This document shows positions 25,667 to 34,836 of a stretch of 64,000 bases of DNA, in pieces. Positions within the stretch are counted from its first letter, which is position 1. The number at the start of each line of letters is the position of its first letter. This DNA is from Eutreptiella sp. 'Long Island Sound 2002' (taxonomy: Eukaryota; Euglenozoa; Euglenophyceae; Eutreptiales; Eutreptiaceae): positions 81,133,918 through 81,197,917 of the forward strand of contig OZ038382.1 in assembly GCA_964036045.1 (NCBI GenBank), given 5' to 3'. The notes under the pieces are model-generated. The model was not told the DNA's origin. It saw only the letters and a program-made list of their open reading frames with translations, and ran no database searches. The position numbers were made by a program, and so were the translations under genes.

Positions 25667-25906
25667 ATGATGCATAAACACTGCACCATCAAGGCAGTCA
25701 AGGCAAAATGTATATACTGCACTCTCAAGCATGGACTTAGGAGGCTCATAGTGCCCCCTATCGTTTTAGCGAAAAAAGGGGTGATAGTTGGTTTTTTGCA
25801 TGTGCTAAAATGGGGGTCCAAATTTGCATTTTTGTATTGGTCTGGACTCTGCAGGGCCCACACCAGTTGTGTAAGTCACTTTAGGCCCCAATATTACACA
25901 TTTTAG
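25667..25906 (+). CDS. Unrecognised small ORF (79 codons)
   Basis: An ATG-initiated frame reads MMHKHCTIKAVKAKCIYC, then HGLRRL and a hydrophobic segment VLAKKGVIVGFLHVL. Two CxxC-like Cys pairs may be chance. The 3' half overlaps the first palindrome of a paired-palindrome element, which argues against a conserved protein. Confidence 0.15.
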   Translation: MMHKHCTIKAVKAKCIYCTLKHGLRRLIVPPIVLAKKGVIVGFLHVLKWGSKFAFLYWSGLCRAHTSCVSHFRPQYYTF

Positions 25907-25930
25907 ATTTCTGGGCTTTGCAGAGCCTAG
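25842..25930. repeat. Paired-palindrome element, copy a
   Basis: Two near-palindromes based on GGGCTCTGCAGAGCCC have centres at 25851.5 and 25920.5, 69 bp apart. They read GGACTCTGCAGGGCCC and GGGCTTTGCAGAGCC. Each palindrome can fold on itself or pair with the other as a roughly 16-bp stem around a 50-nt loop. The spacer has a T-rich stretch just before the second palindrome. Confidence 0.7.
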
Positions 25931-26219
25931 GCTAAAGGTTATTCCCTGTGTGCCAACCCCCGTTACAACAATTGGCTCATGTATACAGTGGTCAAATGGC
26001 CGCGCGACATGGCGCTGGGTGAAGTGGTACACATTTCCCGGCGCTCTAAGATACTCAACCTAAACATTGTCCCCGATTAGGTTTGCAGCAACAGGAATCA
26101 ACAATACAACTCATGCATACATGACCGGTGGGCAATGATCAAGAACACGTGCCACACCAAGCACCACATCATTGAGATGGCAGTGCCAAAACCACGCCGA
26201 AATTAGAATTTTCCAACAA
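25931..26219. other. No gene seen
   Basis: Single-copy-looking sequence of mixed composition. Nothing supportable as coding or regulatory. Confidence 0.4.
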
Positions 26220-26311
26220 CCAGGGCTCTGCAGGGCCCAGCATTCATACACTTGGTACTTACGGGCTGCATATTAGGGTTTCCCTGTTGGTTGGGCTCTG
26301 CAGAGCCCAAG
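26220..26311. repeat. Paired-palindrome element, copy b
   Basis: The palindrome centres are at 26230.5 and 26300.5, 70 bp apart. The second, at 26291-26310, is a perfect 20-bp palindrome (TTGGGCTCTGCAGAGCCCAA). The first is GGGCTCTGCAGGGCCC. Confidence 0.75.
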
Positions 26312-26716
26312 CCTTCACAATGTCGCAGTTTGACCCCCTGTTGTGTGACATAATAGCACTATGACACTTCGGAACTCATTCTACATGTAGTCTTCTGTTA
26401 TATTTTTCGATGCTCTTCTGCCGTGTACTTCTTGTATCGTGATGTACAATGGTGCCACCGTGGTATTGTGTAACTATCACAGTTAGCAGCTGTTAAGGAG
26501 TACTATATAACACGCCTTACACTGTTTGAACGCAGGTGTATTTGGAGCTTGGTGACGTGATGCTTGTATTGTTCTGGCGTGTCTGATTCTATTGGAGTTT
26601 TAGGACACATTGTTTGCAGTATACCCCAATCTATTGCAGTTTCCTTTTGCACATACTGTGCATTGCTATTATAATTACTAGGGGTCGCATATGTTGGATA
26701 CATGTAACTAGCTATT
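26312..26716. other. No gene seen
   Basis: AT-richer sequence. A minus frame of 66 codons (26703-26503) lacks any recognisable motif. No feature is supported. Confidence 0.4.
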
Positions 26717-26828
26717 TTCTTTTTACAATAGCCATGGCTGATTTTTCACACGTTAGACGCACAGAGTGCCGGCTAGGATAACGAAGGAGATGAGGTTGTA
26801 GGACCTGTACCCTTACCAGTCCCATTGA

Positions 26829-27490
26829 CTGGAGAACCGGCAGCGCGTGCTCTCTTGCTATGCTCGCCTTGCAAGAGGTGATTATTTTCACGGGATCCGC
26901 ACCACCGTCCCCACCCCGGCCACCAAAGGTGTCCCAAAGGACCGGCCAACCCCACCAAAGGCCTCCCTCAATGACCCATTTACTCCGAAGACAATGGAGT
27001 TACTAACGGACAACAGTGGTGACCAAGCACGATGGTTTATGCAATTCATCCGAGGGCTTCGCACGCAGTTCTCTTTCAGATTGCGGAACCAAATGCGCAA
27101 CCCCCTTCTCACATGGCAGCAAGGGGATCGGATATGCCCACCCCATTTTGTGTCACGCAGCGAGGAGCGGGCTGCATTAATCTTGGATACACTAAATCCA
27201 GAATCACGTGCCCCTGTTGAGTCGTCCTCCCATCCCCGTAGCCCACCTCCTCGGCCACTTCCTCCCCCGGATGCCGACCAGCCCACACTTACACAGATTG
27301 ATCGGCACAACTATGATCGCCGGCACATATGGTTGCTTGGACCACTTCTGGAAGCACAGTACACGGATGGGCAGTCAAAATACAGCTTGTTGCCACCACT
27401 GGCTGTACCACATAGAAGCACCCCCTGTGCCTTGAATTGCACTTCAATCAACTGCACTAGTAGGCGTTCAATTAGTGCCCCGGTGCATCT
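26829..27490 (+). CDS. Unrecognised ORF, probable exon
   Basis: The plus frame is open from after a TGA at 26826 to 27665. Up to about 27490 it has a protein-like composition: RGDYFHGIRTTVP, DQARWFMQFIRGLRTQF, LTWQQGDRICPPHF, then a Pro-rich linker and LTQIDRHNYDRRHIWLLGPL. Beyond 27490 it overlaps a minus-strand reverse transcriptase remnant and is probably out of its true range. No ATG suits the start. A pyrimidine tract ending in ACAATAG at 26732 resembles a splice acceptor just upstream. The function is unknown. Confidence 0.3.
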
Positions 27491-27493
27491 GCC

Positions 27494-28400
27494 TCATAAT
27501 GCGATACCACCAAGGAGTTCTCTTCTAGTCCCCCCCCCCCCCCACCGCAGTCCTAGACAACCGCGTGGGAGGACCGGGTCAGGCCCTGGTTGGCATGCTC
27601 CTAGGGCCCCTAGAGGGCGTCTGTGTGGGCATGGTTGCAGGTGCACCTTGGCCGTAGGGCGGTAGACGCTGGCCAAGGGGAGTAGCTTGCTCGGGAGCTT
27701 CGCCATGAGCACCATCATGGCCGCATCCGGGGAGAGCCGTTGGGGGCGCAACTCCTTCCAAATGGCCGCCCGTACCTCGGGCACGTTACGGGGGGCTGTG
27801 CCCACGTCCCTCAGGACCTCGGAGGGCGGGATCTCGGGGGCACCGGCCAGCGCCTCCTCCCGCTCCTCCGCGCTATCCACCACTCACGCGCGGCCCACAT
27901 GCCGGGCCACGGCCTCCGCTGTGGGCGAGCGTAGTGGGTGGCCGTCTGTGGTGGACCTGTGTTGGATTTTGCCGTCAGGGACATCCACACGTAGGATACC
28001 TTGGTAGTACGTCCGCTGGTCCACAAGGATGTCCTGGATGTCGCGGGTATCACCGCGCTCTAGGATGGCTGTAGTGCCATCCACCCACCTGAACCCCGGG
28101 GAGCGAAAGGGCATTACCGCGAATGCACGGTAACCGATATCCATGAATTGCAGGAGTGGATGGACGCCATGGATTGCGCCTTGGGGGGGTGCCCGGGTGC
28201 TATGCTAGAGGATATGACTGCCAAGGGCCCAGGGGGGCCCAGAGGCAGGACATACAAGACTTCTTGCGTGTGAGTGGCCACGTGGCCGGCGTCTCCCAAG
28301 GCCAGTCGAGCCCTGATGATCGGGAGGACGCCGTGCGGAATGCTGTCAAACATATTGGCGAGGACACGTCAACAAACCCCAACTAGGATTGGCGGGGCAC
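27494..28400 (-). pseudogene. Reverse transcriptase remnant (third LINE fragment)
   Basis: On the minus strand, MFDSIPHGVL (28353-28324) matches reverse transcriptase motif A (the AFDS..H type), followed by a segment where the QG.P block is expected. After a frame shift near 28145, FRWVDGTTAILERGD (around 28100-28060) corresponds to motif C, with WVDG in place of Y.DD. IQDILVDQRTYYQ and VPDGKIQ follow as in the post-catalytic helix and K.. segment. A single in-frame TGA at 27886-27884 then separates this from a helical thumb-like stretch (PEVRAAIWKEL, MMVLMAKLPSKLLPLASVY). The second Asp is lost, so it is inactive. GC content is high, unlike the sequence to its right. Confidence 0.6.
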
Positions 28401-28570
28401 AGGGAAAACCCGCACACAAACACACACACCACAAACCCCAGCTTAGATTAGCGGAGTACACGCAGAAACCCGCACACAAACACACACACCGCAAACCGCA
28501 TTCAGGATTGGCAGGTTTAGGCAAAATCCCAAACACACACACCACGAACCCCAGCCAAGATTGGCACTTT
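28376..28570. repeat. About three copies of a 55-60-bp CA-rich repeat
   Basis: Units start near 28376, 28434, 28493 and (partial) 28547. Each has AACC-C, AGGATTGGC or AGATTAGCGG, AAACCCGCACACA and a CACACACACC block. Confidence 0.85.
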
Positions 28571-28719
28571 CCTGCGCACTTCCATGTTGCCCAGTGCCGC
28601 TGTTGCAGACAACCAACAGACCCGGAGGTACTCACTATTGCCGCATGTGCATGTAGCATTGTCGCCGGGTGTCGCTTAATCTGCGTCCCCACAACCATCC
28701 ACTATCCCAGTAAAGAAAG

Positions 28720-29118
28720 ATGGTCAGTGTCGGTCACGGTGGTCATTACTACTTGATGTGCCCCCGGCCAAATACTAGAAAACCATGTAACCTTTCCATC
28801 CATCAAGTGTTTGGCTTATTCCCATATGGGTGTTATGCACCCCATAATTATCACCTTTTTCGGACCCCCGACTCTGCAGAGCGCAGCCTGCGCCAAATGC
28901 CGCTTTTACTCTTTCTCAGTTACTTCCTCGTAGTTCCGTATGTCCCCTATGTCTATCACACGGCCTGCCATTGCCAATTTCCTGATGCTGGGTTCTGCGG
29001 CGCAGCCTTTTTAAAACACCTACTTTCATGTCTTCTGTGCATGCTATCCGCAATGCAAGTCTGTACTTCTTTTATCTCGACTCGTAATTTAGCCCCCACT
29101 GCGCACAGTATGTGCTAG
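28720..29118 (+). CDS. Unrecognised ORF (132 codons)
   Basis: An ATG-initiated frame starts MVSVGHGGHYYLMC. It has a hydrophobic stretch PLLLFLSYFLVVPYVPYV near residues 61-78 and a second, LLSCLLCMLSAM, near residue 100, followed by STRNLAPTAHSMC. It has many Cys and His and is not recognised. It ends just before the tandem duplication begins. The composition is compatible with a small membrane protein, or with chance. Confidence 0.2.
   Translation: MVSVGHGGHYYLMCPRPNTRKPCNLSIHQVFGLFPYGCYAPHNYHLFRTPDSAERSLRQMPLLLFLSYFLVVPYVPYVYHTACHCQFPDAGFCGAAFLKHLLSCLLCMLSAMQVCTSFISTRNLAPTAHSMC
28869..29010. repeat. Diverged palindrome pair, 121 bp apart
   Basis: GACTCTGCAGAGCGC (centre 28876.5) and GGGTTCTGCGGCGCAGCC (centre 28997.5) resemble the paired-palindrome family, but with a wider spacing and more changes. 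Confidence 0.35.
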
Positions 29119-29250
29119 TCTACGCCTATTGCTAGTGTCACGTTCTAGTGACCAATCTTTCCTGTTGTGCCACTCATATTTTCCTCTCACCATGGGACCG
29201 GTTTCTATGGCGTTGCATGTCACCTATATGTGGTCTCTTTGTAAGAAAGA

Positions 29251-29916
29251 ATGGCTGGTTGCCAACTCATATCGTCACTTGTGCCCCATGGTGTGGCGGA
29301 GAATTTCGTACAATTCTGTGCCGGTCTATGTGTTAACAAGTAGTCGTGTATTACGCTTGACCGCATTCGCAAGGCGGTGGCAAGAAAACAATGGGCGCGT
29401 TGACTAACTAATTTTTCCAAGCAGGCTTATTATGTATGGCTGGGTGTGCGTCGCATGGCGTTGCCACAAGGTGCCGTCCCCAGTGGTGAGAGCACCATTG
29501 CTGCCATGCGGGCAGACTGCCGCAAGCTGGTGCATGCAGGTCTCACCGAGCCATCCTGGATGTCTATTGCAGACCAAGGGGCATTGCAATTCCACACATT
29601 GTTGCGTAGCATTGTCCGGCGTGATATTGTGGTGGGGGTGGACAACTAGTGGCATGCCCAGTTTCGGGCCAATCTAGTGAAACCCAATGTCTATCTAGAT
29701 GTCACCGCAATAGCGGTTTTGCACACAACCCCCCTTCCCCTTTTTCTTGGTCACCGGAGTCTGCAAGACCTAGTGGACCGGGTTGACGCAGTGGCCATGG
29801 CAGCTGTTCAGCAGCACACAGAAATATTGAAGGTGTGCACCGATACGTGCAATGCACACATTTGTCGCAGAAGCATCCGTGCCCCGCTCGATATTGCCCT
29901 GGAGGTTGGTAGATAG
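29251..29916 (+). pseudogene. ORF A, copy 1 (two extra stops)
   Basis: The frame starts ATG at 29251 (MAGCQLISS, VPHGVAENFVQFC) and matches ORF A of copy 2. It is cut by a TAG at 29341-29343 and a TGA at 29401-29403; both replace TGG (Trp) codons that are intact in copy 2. It then runs through RRMALPQGAV to a TAG at 29647 and, still in frame, WHAQFRANLVKPNVYLDV to a TAG at 29914. The protein family is not recognised. Copy 1 is therefore a pseudogene of whatever ORF A encodes. Confidence 0.6.
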
Positions 29917-30144
29917 CAACTCTTTTGCCAGCCATTTGGCATATATGAGTCCCTTACATGTGAGAACCAAGAACTCTTGGGTCTGCTCGATATGGTACGC
30001 AGTACCCAATGACATTGTCAAATCCCGATGGCATTGCTCGTTGATTGCAACATCCACTACCGGTTGCCCAAAATTTTGTACTCTACAGCAACCATTTTCT
30101 AGAATGTTCCGGATTGGTTGTGGGGTATCTCCTTAATTTGCTGA

Positions 30145-30453
30145 CTGTGGCACCCCTACAAACATGTTTGCAATATCATTTGGCGTAAATTCTTTCCTTT
30201 GTTTTTGTATATCACCGCTCCCGTGTTTGGGGCCGGTGCGCGCATATATCCCCACCCCAAACTCATTGTCATAGAGAAAACTCTCGCTGCGGTGCTTCTC
30301 GCAGCCCGAGACATACGGGCGCAACTTCGGCAGACAATTACCTTGTTTGAGGGAGGTGCCGCCCAAGCAGCCCTAAACACACAGAACGGGTTGCACATCC
30401 TTCGGGGCCTTTGGAATCTCTCATTAATTATGACCTCCCAGCCACATTTGTAG
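30145..30453 (+). CDS. ORF B, copy 1 (unrecognised)
   Basis: The plus frame, open from 30145, contains an amphipathic helical stretch LAAVLLAARDIRAQLRQTI followed by GGAAQAALNTQNGLHILRGLW. It has no ATG; the first possible non-standard start is TTG at 30199. The minus strand is also open: 30366-30136, then after one TAA 30132-29770 (DNEFGVGIYARTG, CHRDLTMSLGTAYHI). Substitutions between the two copies do not clearly favour either strand, so orientation is unresolved. Confidence 0.25.
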   Translation: MWHPYKHVCNIIWRKFFPLFLYITAPVFGAGARIYPHPKLIVIEKTLAAVLLAARDIRAQLRQTITLFEGGAAQAALNTQNGLHILRGLWNLSLIMTSQPHL

Positions 30454-30577
30454 AGGGACACTTACACGTAGTTGCAATTGGGCTAGGTGCGCTAACGGGT
30501 CGCGTGTAGTAGCCACGTGTGTGCTTCAGCCCTGTGTGCGTCTACTCGTTGACCTTCCCGGTCTAGCTGCAGCGGAA

Positions 30578-31324
30578 ATGAACTATGTCCGCAACATAGC
30601 GTGCACACTTTTGTACAATACGCAATGGCACGACCACACCCCCGTTGCCGCCCATGCAGAGGAATGTTGTGAGGCCCTGCCCGCAAAATTGCGGCCACGC
30701 TACAAGCAACACCCCGACAAGCACGGAGCGGATGAGGCTGGTGACCTTTTCGCCACCATGTCCCCCGGTCAACGGGCACGTGCACTGGAGTTCCTCTCCG
30801 AAAGTGTGTGTGTAGAGGTGCGGGACAGGGTATGGGCACTGATGCGTGGTGCACGACAAGAGGAACATCCCACTGTGCGATGGTCCTCGGGTCCGGTCAG
30901 TGTGATTGGGGCAGCAAGAGACACAACATATGTGTTGCCCAAAAAGCAAACCGGGAATGTGCCAACTGTTGCGTTTGTGAATTCTATTCTGGAGCGTTTT
31001 TTGCGCAATCTGGTAGGTGGACAAGGGCTCCGGGATGATGCAATGGATTACATACGGCAACATATCCAACTTAGGCCACTTGTGAACAGCCGCGAGGCCC
31101 GGGAACCTGTAGAAATAGTTGGGTTCATACCGATTACAATGGAGCAAGTTGTTCCCCCGGTGCCAAATGCAATGTTCATTGATCAAGTGCACGCCCCCCC
31201 TGAGGATGGTGTACTTGTGATTTGGGCCAGGGATGCTGTACATGTTGACACCCTCTTTAATGGCCCTGTACCTGTTGTGCTCATTGAGGAGTTGCGTGAA
31301 TTTGACTTGATAGATTCAGACTGA
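30578..31324 (+). CDS. ORF C, copy 1 (intact, 248 codons, unrecognised)
   Basis: It starts at the ATG at 30578 (MNYVRNIACTLLYN); the frame is open upstream to 30434, so an upstream exon is possible. It is mostly helical and charged at the N-terminus (RPRYKQHPDKHGADEAGD, QRARALEFLSESVCVEVRD). Then come WSSGPVSVIGAARDTTYVL, FVNSILERFLRNLVGG and DDAMDYIRQHIQ, and an acidic end LREFDLIDSD. There is no signal peptide or membrane segment, and no known domain is recognised. The duplicate at 33363-34101 is broken, so this is the only potentially functional copy here. Confidence 0.5.
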   Translation: MNYVRNIACTLLYNTQWHDHTPVAAHAEECCEALPAKLRPRYKQHPDKHGADEAGDLFATMSPGQRARALEFLSESVCVEVRDRVWALMRGARQEEHPTVRWSSGPVSVIGAARDTTYVLPKKQTGNVPTVAFVNSILERFLRNLVGGQGLRDDAMDYIRQHIQLRPLVNSREAREPVEIVGFIPITMEQVVPPVPNAMFIDQVHAPPEDGVLVIWARDAVHVDTLFNGPVPVVLIEELREFDLIDSD

Positions 31325-31417
31325 GCACGAGGGGGGGTGGCACTGTAAAACCCCCCCCAGACAGCCCAATCCGCATTTTGATGTGTACACCCCTATTCTT
31401 GCGATCCCCCAATTGTC

Positions 31418-31507
31418 TAAGCTCTGCAGAGCTCAGCTTTGTCCGAGACTGAGTTTTCAGGGATTGTACTTTTGGTTCTTGTTGCTCTGGGCCCTGTAGA
31501 GCCCAGC
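31418..31507. repeat. Paired-palindrome element, copy c
   Basis: AGCTCTGCAGAGCT (centre 31426.5) and CTGGGCCCTGTAGAGCCCAG (centre 31496.5) lie exactly 70 bp apart, just downstream of ORF C. Confidence 0.75.
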
Positions 31508-32032
31508 CTGTCACAATTGCCCAATATGTACCCACATTTGGTCGTTTTCTGTTTCTTTCTTAGGGCTGGGCCAGTCCTGGAACATGCCACCACCATGCTT
31601 TGATCTTTGCACACATCTCCCTGCTTTCCTATTGTAGTCTGCACCCGCTGCGTCAGTCTGTGTGGCCCTCAAAGAGGTGCGTGTGGCACTACTACACTAA
31701 TGCGCTGTTACGATGTCTCGCGGTAAAATCCCATGGGGAGGTTTGGCTCTCGTGTTGCAGGCCATTTCGATGGGCCCAATTTTATTGTTACTCTGTAGCT
31801 GTTTCAACGAGGGACGTTTTGGTGGGCCTGTTTGATGTTGTGACCATCGGCGTGCACTGGACATTGTATTGGACACGCCCCTGGTTGAAGACAGCTTTGC
31901 CTATTTCAACCCTTGTGGGTGCCGAATTGAATTCTTTGTTCCGATTAATTTGCTGCTCAAATCGCTTCTCACCATCGGACCGGTTTCTATGGCGTTGCAT
32001 GTCACCTATATGCGGTCTCTTTGTAAGAAAGA

Positions 32033-32434
32033 ATGGGAACTGGTTGCCAAATGATATCGTCACATGTGCCCCATGGTGTGGCGGAGAAATTCGTACAATT
32101 CTGTGCGGTTCTATGTGTTGACAAGTGGTCGTGTATTACGCTTGACCGCATTCGCAAGGCGGTGGCAAGAAAACAATGGGCGCCTTGGCTAACTAATTTT
32201 TCCAAGCAGGCTTATTATGTATGGGTGGGTGTGCGTCGCATGGCGTTGCCACAAGGTGCCGTCACCAGTGGTGAGAGCACCATTGCTGTCATGCGGGCAG
32301 ACTGCCGCAAGCTGGTTCACGCAGGTCTCACCAAGCCATCCCAGATGTCTATTGCAGACCAGGGGGCATTTCAATTCCACAAATTGTTGCGTACCATTGT
32401 CCGGCGTGACATTGAGGTGGCGGTGGACAACTAG
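32033..32434 (+). CDS. ORF A, copy 2 (intact 133 codons, in-frame continuation to 32701)
   Basis: The ATG at 32033 begins MGTGCQMISSHVPHGVAEKF, with CVDKWSCITLDRIRKAVARK, QWAPWLTNFSKQAYYVWVG and RRMALPQGAV, ending AVDN. The TAG at 32432 is present in both duplicates. After it the same frame continues for 88 codons (WHAQFRANLVKPNVYLDVTA, LVDRVDAVAMAVVQQHTEIL) to 32701. The continuation is protein-like, so the TAG could mark a stop, a readthrough point, an intron edge or an old mutation that predates the duplication. The family is unrecognised. Confidence 0.45.
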   Translation: MGTGCQMISSHVPHGVAEKFVQFCAVLCVDKWSCITLDRIRKAVARKQWAPWLTNFSKQAYYVWVGVRRMALPQGAVTSGESTIAVMRADCRKLVHAGLTKPSQMSIADQGAFQFHKLLRTIVRRDIEVAVDN

Positions 32435-32701
32435 TGGCATGCCCCATTTCGGGCCAATCTAGTGAAACCCAATGTCTATCTAGATGTCACCGCAATAGCG
32501 GTTTTGCACACAAACCCCCTTCCCCTTTTTCTTGGTCAACGGAGTCTGCAAGACCTAGTGGACCGGGTTGACGCAGTGGCCATGGCAGTTGTTCAGCAGC
32601 ACACGGAAATATTGAAGGTGTGCACCGATACGTGCAATGCACACATTTGTCGCAGAAGCATCCGTGCCCCGCTCGATATTGCCCGGGAGGTTGGTAGATA
32701 G
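32435..32701 (+). CDS. In-frame continuation of ORF A, copy 2
   Basis: There are 88 codons in the same frame as ORF A after its TAG, with a predicted helix (SLQDLVDRVDAVAMAVVQQHTEI) and a Cys/His-containing stretch (VCTDTCNAHICRR). The same arrangement occurs in copy 1 (29650-29916). It has no start codon of its own near the beginning. Confidence 0.3.
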   Translation, partial: WHAPFRANLVKPNVYLDVTAIAVLHTNPLPLFLGQRSLQDLVDRVDAVAMAVVQQHTEILKVCTDTCNAHICRRSIRAPLDIAREVGR

Positions 32702-32929
32702 CAACTCTTTTGCCAGCCATTTGGCATATATGAGTCCCTTACATGTGAGAACCAAGAGCTCTTGGGTCTGCTTGATATGGTACGCAGTACCTAATGACAT
32801 TGTCAAATCCCGATGGCATTGCTCGTTGATTATAGTATCCACTACCGGTTGCCCAAAATTTTGTACTCTACAGCAACCATTTTCTAGAATGTTCCGGATT
32901 GGTTGTGGGGTCTCTCCTTAATTTGCTGA

Positions 32930-33238
32930 CTGTGGCACCCCTACAAACATGTTTGCAATATCATTTGGCGTGAATTCTTTCCTTTGTTTTTGTATATCAC
33001 CGCTCCCGTGTTTGGGGCCGGTGCGCGCATATATCACCACCCCAAACTCATTGTCATAGAGAAAACTCTCGCTGCGCTGCTTCTCGCAGCCCGAGACATA
33101 CGGGCGCAACTTCGGCAGACAATTACCTTGTTTGAGGGAGGTGCCGCCCAAGCAGCCCTAAACACACAGAACGGGTTGCACATCCTTCGGGGCCTTTGGA
33201 ATCTCTCATTAATTATGACCTCCCAGCCACATTTGTAG
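32930..33238 (+). CDS. ORF B, copy 2 (unrecognised)
   Basis: Duplicate of the frame at 30145-30453, open throughout. The copies differ at only three noticed bases: one changes Lys to Glu, one Pro to His and one Val to Leu. On the minus strand the first of these would be silent. Strand and reality remain uncertain. Confidence 0.25.
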   Translation: MWHPYKHVCNIIWREFFPLFLYITAPVFGAGARIYHHPKLIVIEKTLAALLLAARDIRAQLRQTITLFEGGAAQAALNTQNGLHILRGLWNLSLIMTSQPHL

Positions 33239-33362
33239 AGGGACACTTACACGTAGTTGCAGTTGGGCCCGGTGCGCTAACGGGTCGCGTGTAGTAGCCA
33301 CGTGTGTGCTTCAGCCCTGTGTGCGTCTACTCGTTGACCTTCCCGGTCTAGCTGCAGCGGAA

Positions 33363-34101
33363 ATGAACTATGTCCGCAACATAGGGTGCACACTTTTGTA
33401 GAATACGCAATGGCACGACCACACCCCCGTTGCCGCCCATGCGGAGGAATGTTGTGAGGCCCCGCCCGCAAAATTGCGGCCACAGTGCAAGCAACACCCC
33501 GACAAGCACGGAGCGGATGAGGCTGGTGATCTTTTCACCACCATGCCCCCCCCGTCAACGGGCACGTGCACTGGAGTTCCTCTCCGAAAGTGTGTGTGTA
33601 GAGGTGCGGGACACGGCATGGGCACTGATGCGTGGTGCACGACGGGAGGAACGTCCCACTGTGCGATGGTCCTCGGGTCCGGTCAGTGTGATTGGGGCAG
33701 CAAGAGACACAACATATGTGTTGCCCAAAAAACAAGCCGGGAACGTGCCAACTGTTGCGTTTGTGAATTCTATTCTCGAGCGTTTTTTGCGCAACCTGGT
33801 AGGTGGACAAGGGCTCCGCGATGATGCCATGGATTACATACGGCAACATATCCAACTTAGGCTACTTGTGAACCGACGCGAGGCCCGGGAACCTGTAGAA
33901 ACAGTTGGGTTCATACCGATTACAATGGAGCAAGTTGTTCCCCCGGTGCCAAATGCAATGTTCATTGATCAAGTGCACGCCCCCCCTGAGGATGGTGTAC
34001 TTGTGATTTGGGCTGTACATGTTGACACCCTCCCTAATGGCCCTGTACCTGTTGTGCTCAGTAAGAATCTGCGTGAATTTGACTTGATAGATTCAGACTG
34101 A
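33363..34101 (+). pseudogene. ORF C, copy 2 (stop, frameshift and 9-bp deletion)
   Basis: The copy of the intact frame at 30578-31324 has a TAG at 33399-33401 where copy 1 has a Tyr codon. One extra base lies in the C run near 33545-33552 (ATGCCCCCCCC against ATGTCCCCCGG). Nine bases are missing before HVDTL. The last third remains in a good frame to LREFDLIDSD. Confidence 0.75.
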
Positions 34102-34194
34102 GCACGAGGGGGGGTGGCACTGTAAAACCCCCCCCAGACAGCCCAATCCGCATTTTGATATGTACACCCCTATTCTTGCGATCCCCCAATTGTC

Positions 34195-34284
34195 TGAGCT
34201 CTGCAGAGCTCAGCTTTGTCCGAGACTGAGTTTTCAGGGATTGTACTTCTGGTTCTTGTTGCTCTGGGCCCTGTAGAGCCCAGC
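34195..34284. repeat. Paired-palindrome element, copy d
   Basis: Copy of the 31418 element inside duplication copy 2. Centres at 34203.5 and 34273.5 keep the 70-bp spacing. Confidence 0.75.
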
Positions 34285-34836
34285 CTGTCACAATTGCCCA
34301 ATATGTACCCACATTTGGTCATTTTCTGTTTCTTTCTTAGGGCTGGGCCAGTCTTGGAACATGCCATCACCATGCTTTGATCTTTGCACACATCTCCCTG
34401 CTTTCCTATTGTAGTGCGCACCCGCTGCGTCAGTCTGTGTGGCCCTCAAAGAGGTGCGTGTGGCACCACTACACTAATGCGCTATTACGATGTCTCGCGG
34501 TAAAATCCCATGGGGAGGTATGGCTCTCGTGTCGGAGGCCATTTCGATAGGCCCAATTTTATTGTTACTCTGTAGCTGTGTCAACGAGGGACGTTTTGGT
34601 GGGCCTGTTTGATGTTGTGACCATCGGCGTGCACTGGACATTGTATTGGACACGCCCTTGGTTGAAGACAGCTTTGCCTATTTCAACCCTTGTGGGTGCC
34701 AAATTGAATTCTTTATTCCGATTAATTTGATGTTCAAATCTGCGATGTGCCATCATTGATGCTTCGAACCGTGTGATTGTTGTGCTGCTTTTATTTACCT
34801 CATTTGTCCTGTAAACTCCGTGTGTATTTTTGAGAC

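Larger units (their letters stand above)
29182..31965. repeat. Tandem duplication, copy 1 (2.78 kb)
   Basis: From CTCACCAT at about 29182 the sequence repeats at about 31969 with a constant offset of 2785, drifting to 2777 near the end because of small indels. Identity is very high by eye. The two copies are directly abutting. The junction at about 31960-31975 shows no obvious long flanking repeat. Each copy holds three candidate ORFs (A, B, C) and one paired-palindrome element. Confidence 0.95.
31966..34745. repeat. Tandem duplication, copy 2 (2.78 kb)
   Basis: This is the second copy of the unit starting at about 29182. It ends near 34745, where similarity to 31940-31965 stops (TTCAAATC then unrelated sequence). 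Small indels include a 3-bp insertion in ORF A, a +1 in a C run and a 9-bp loss in ORF C. Confidence 0.95.
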
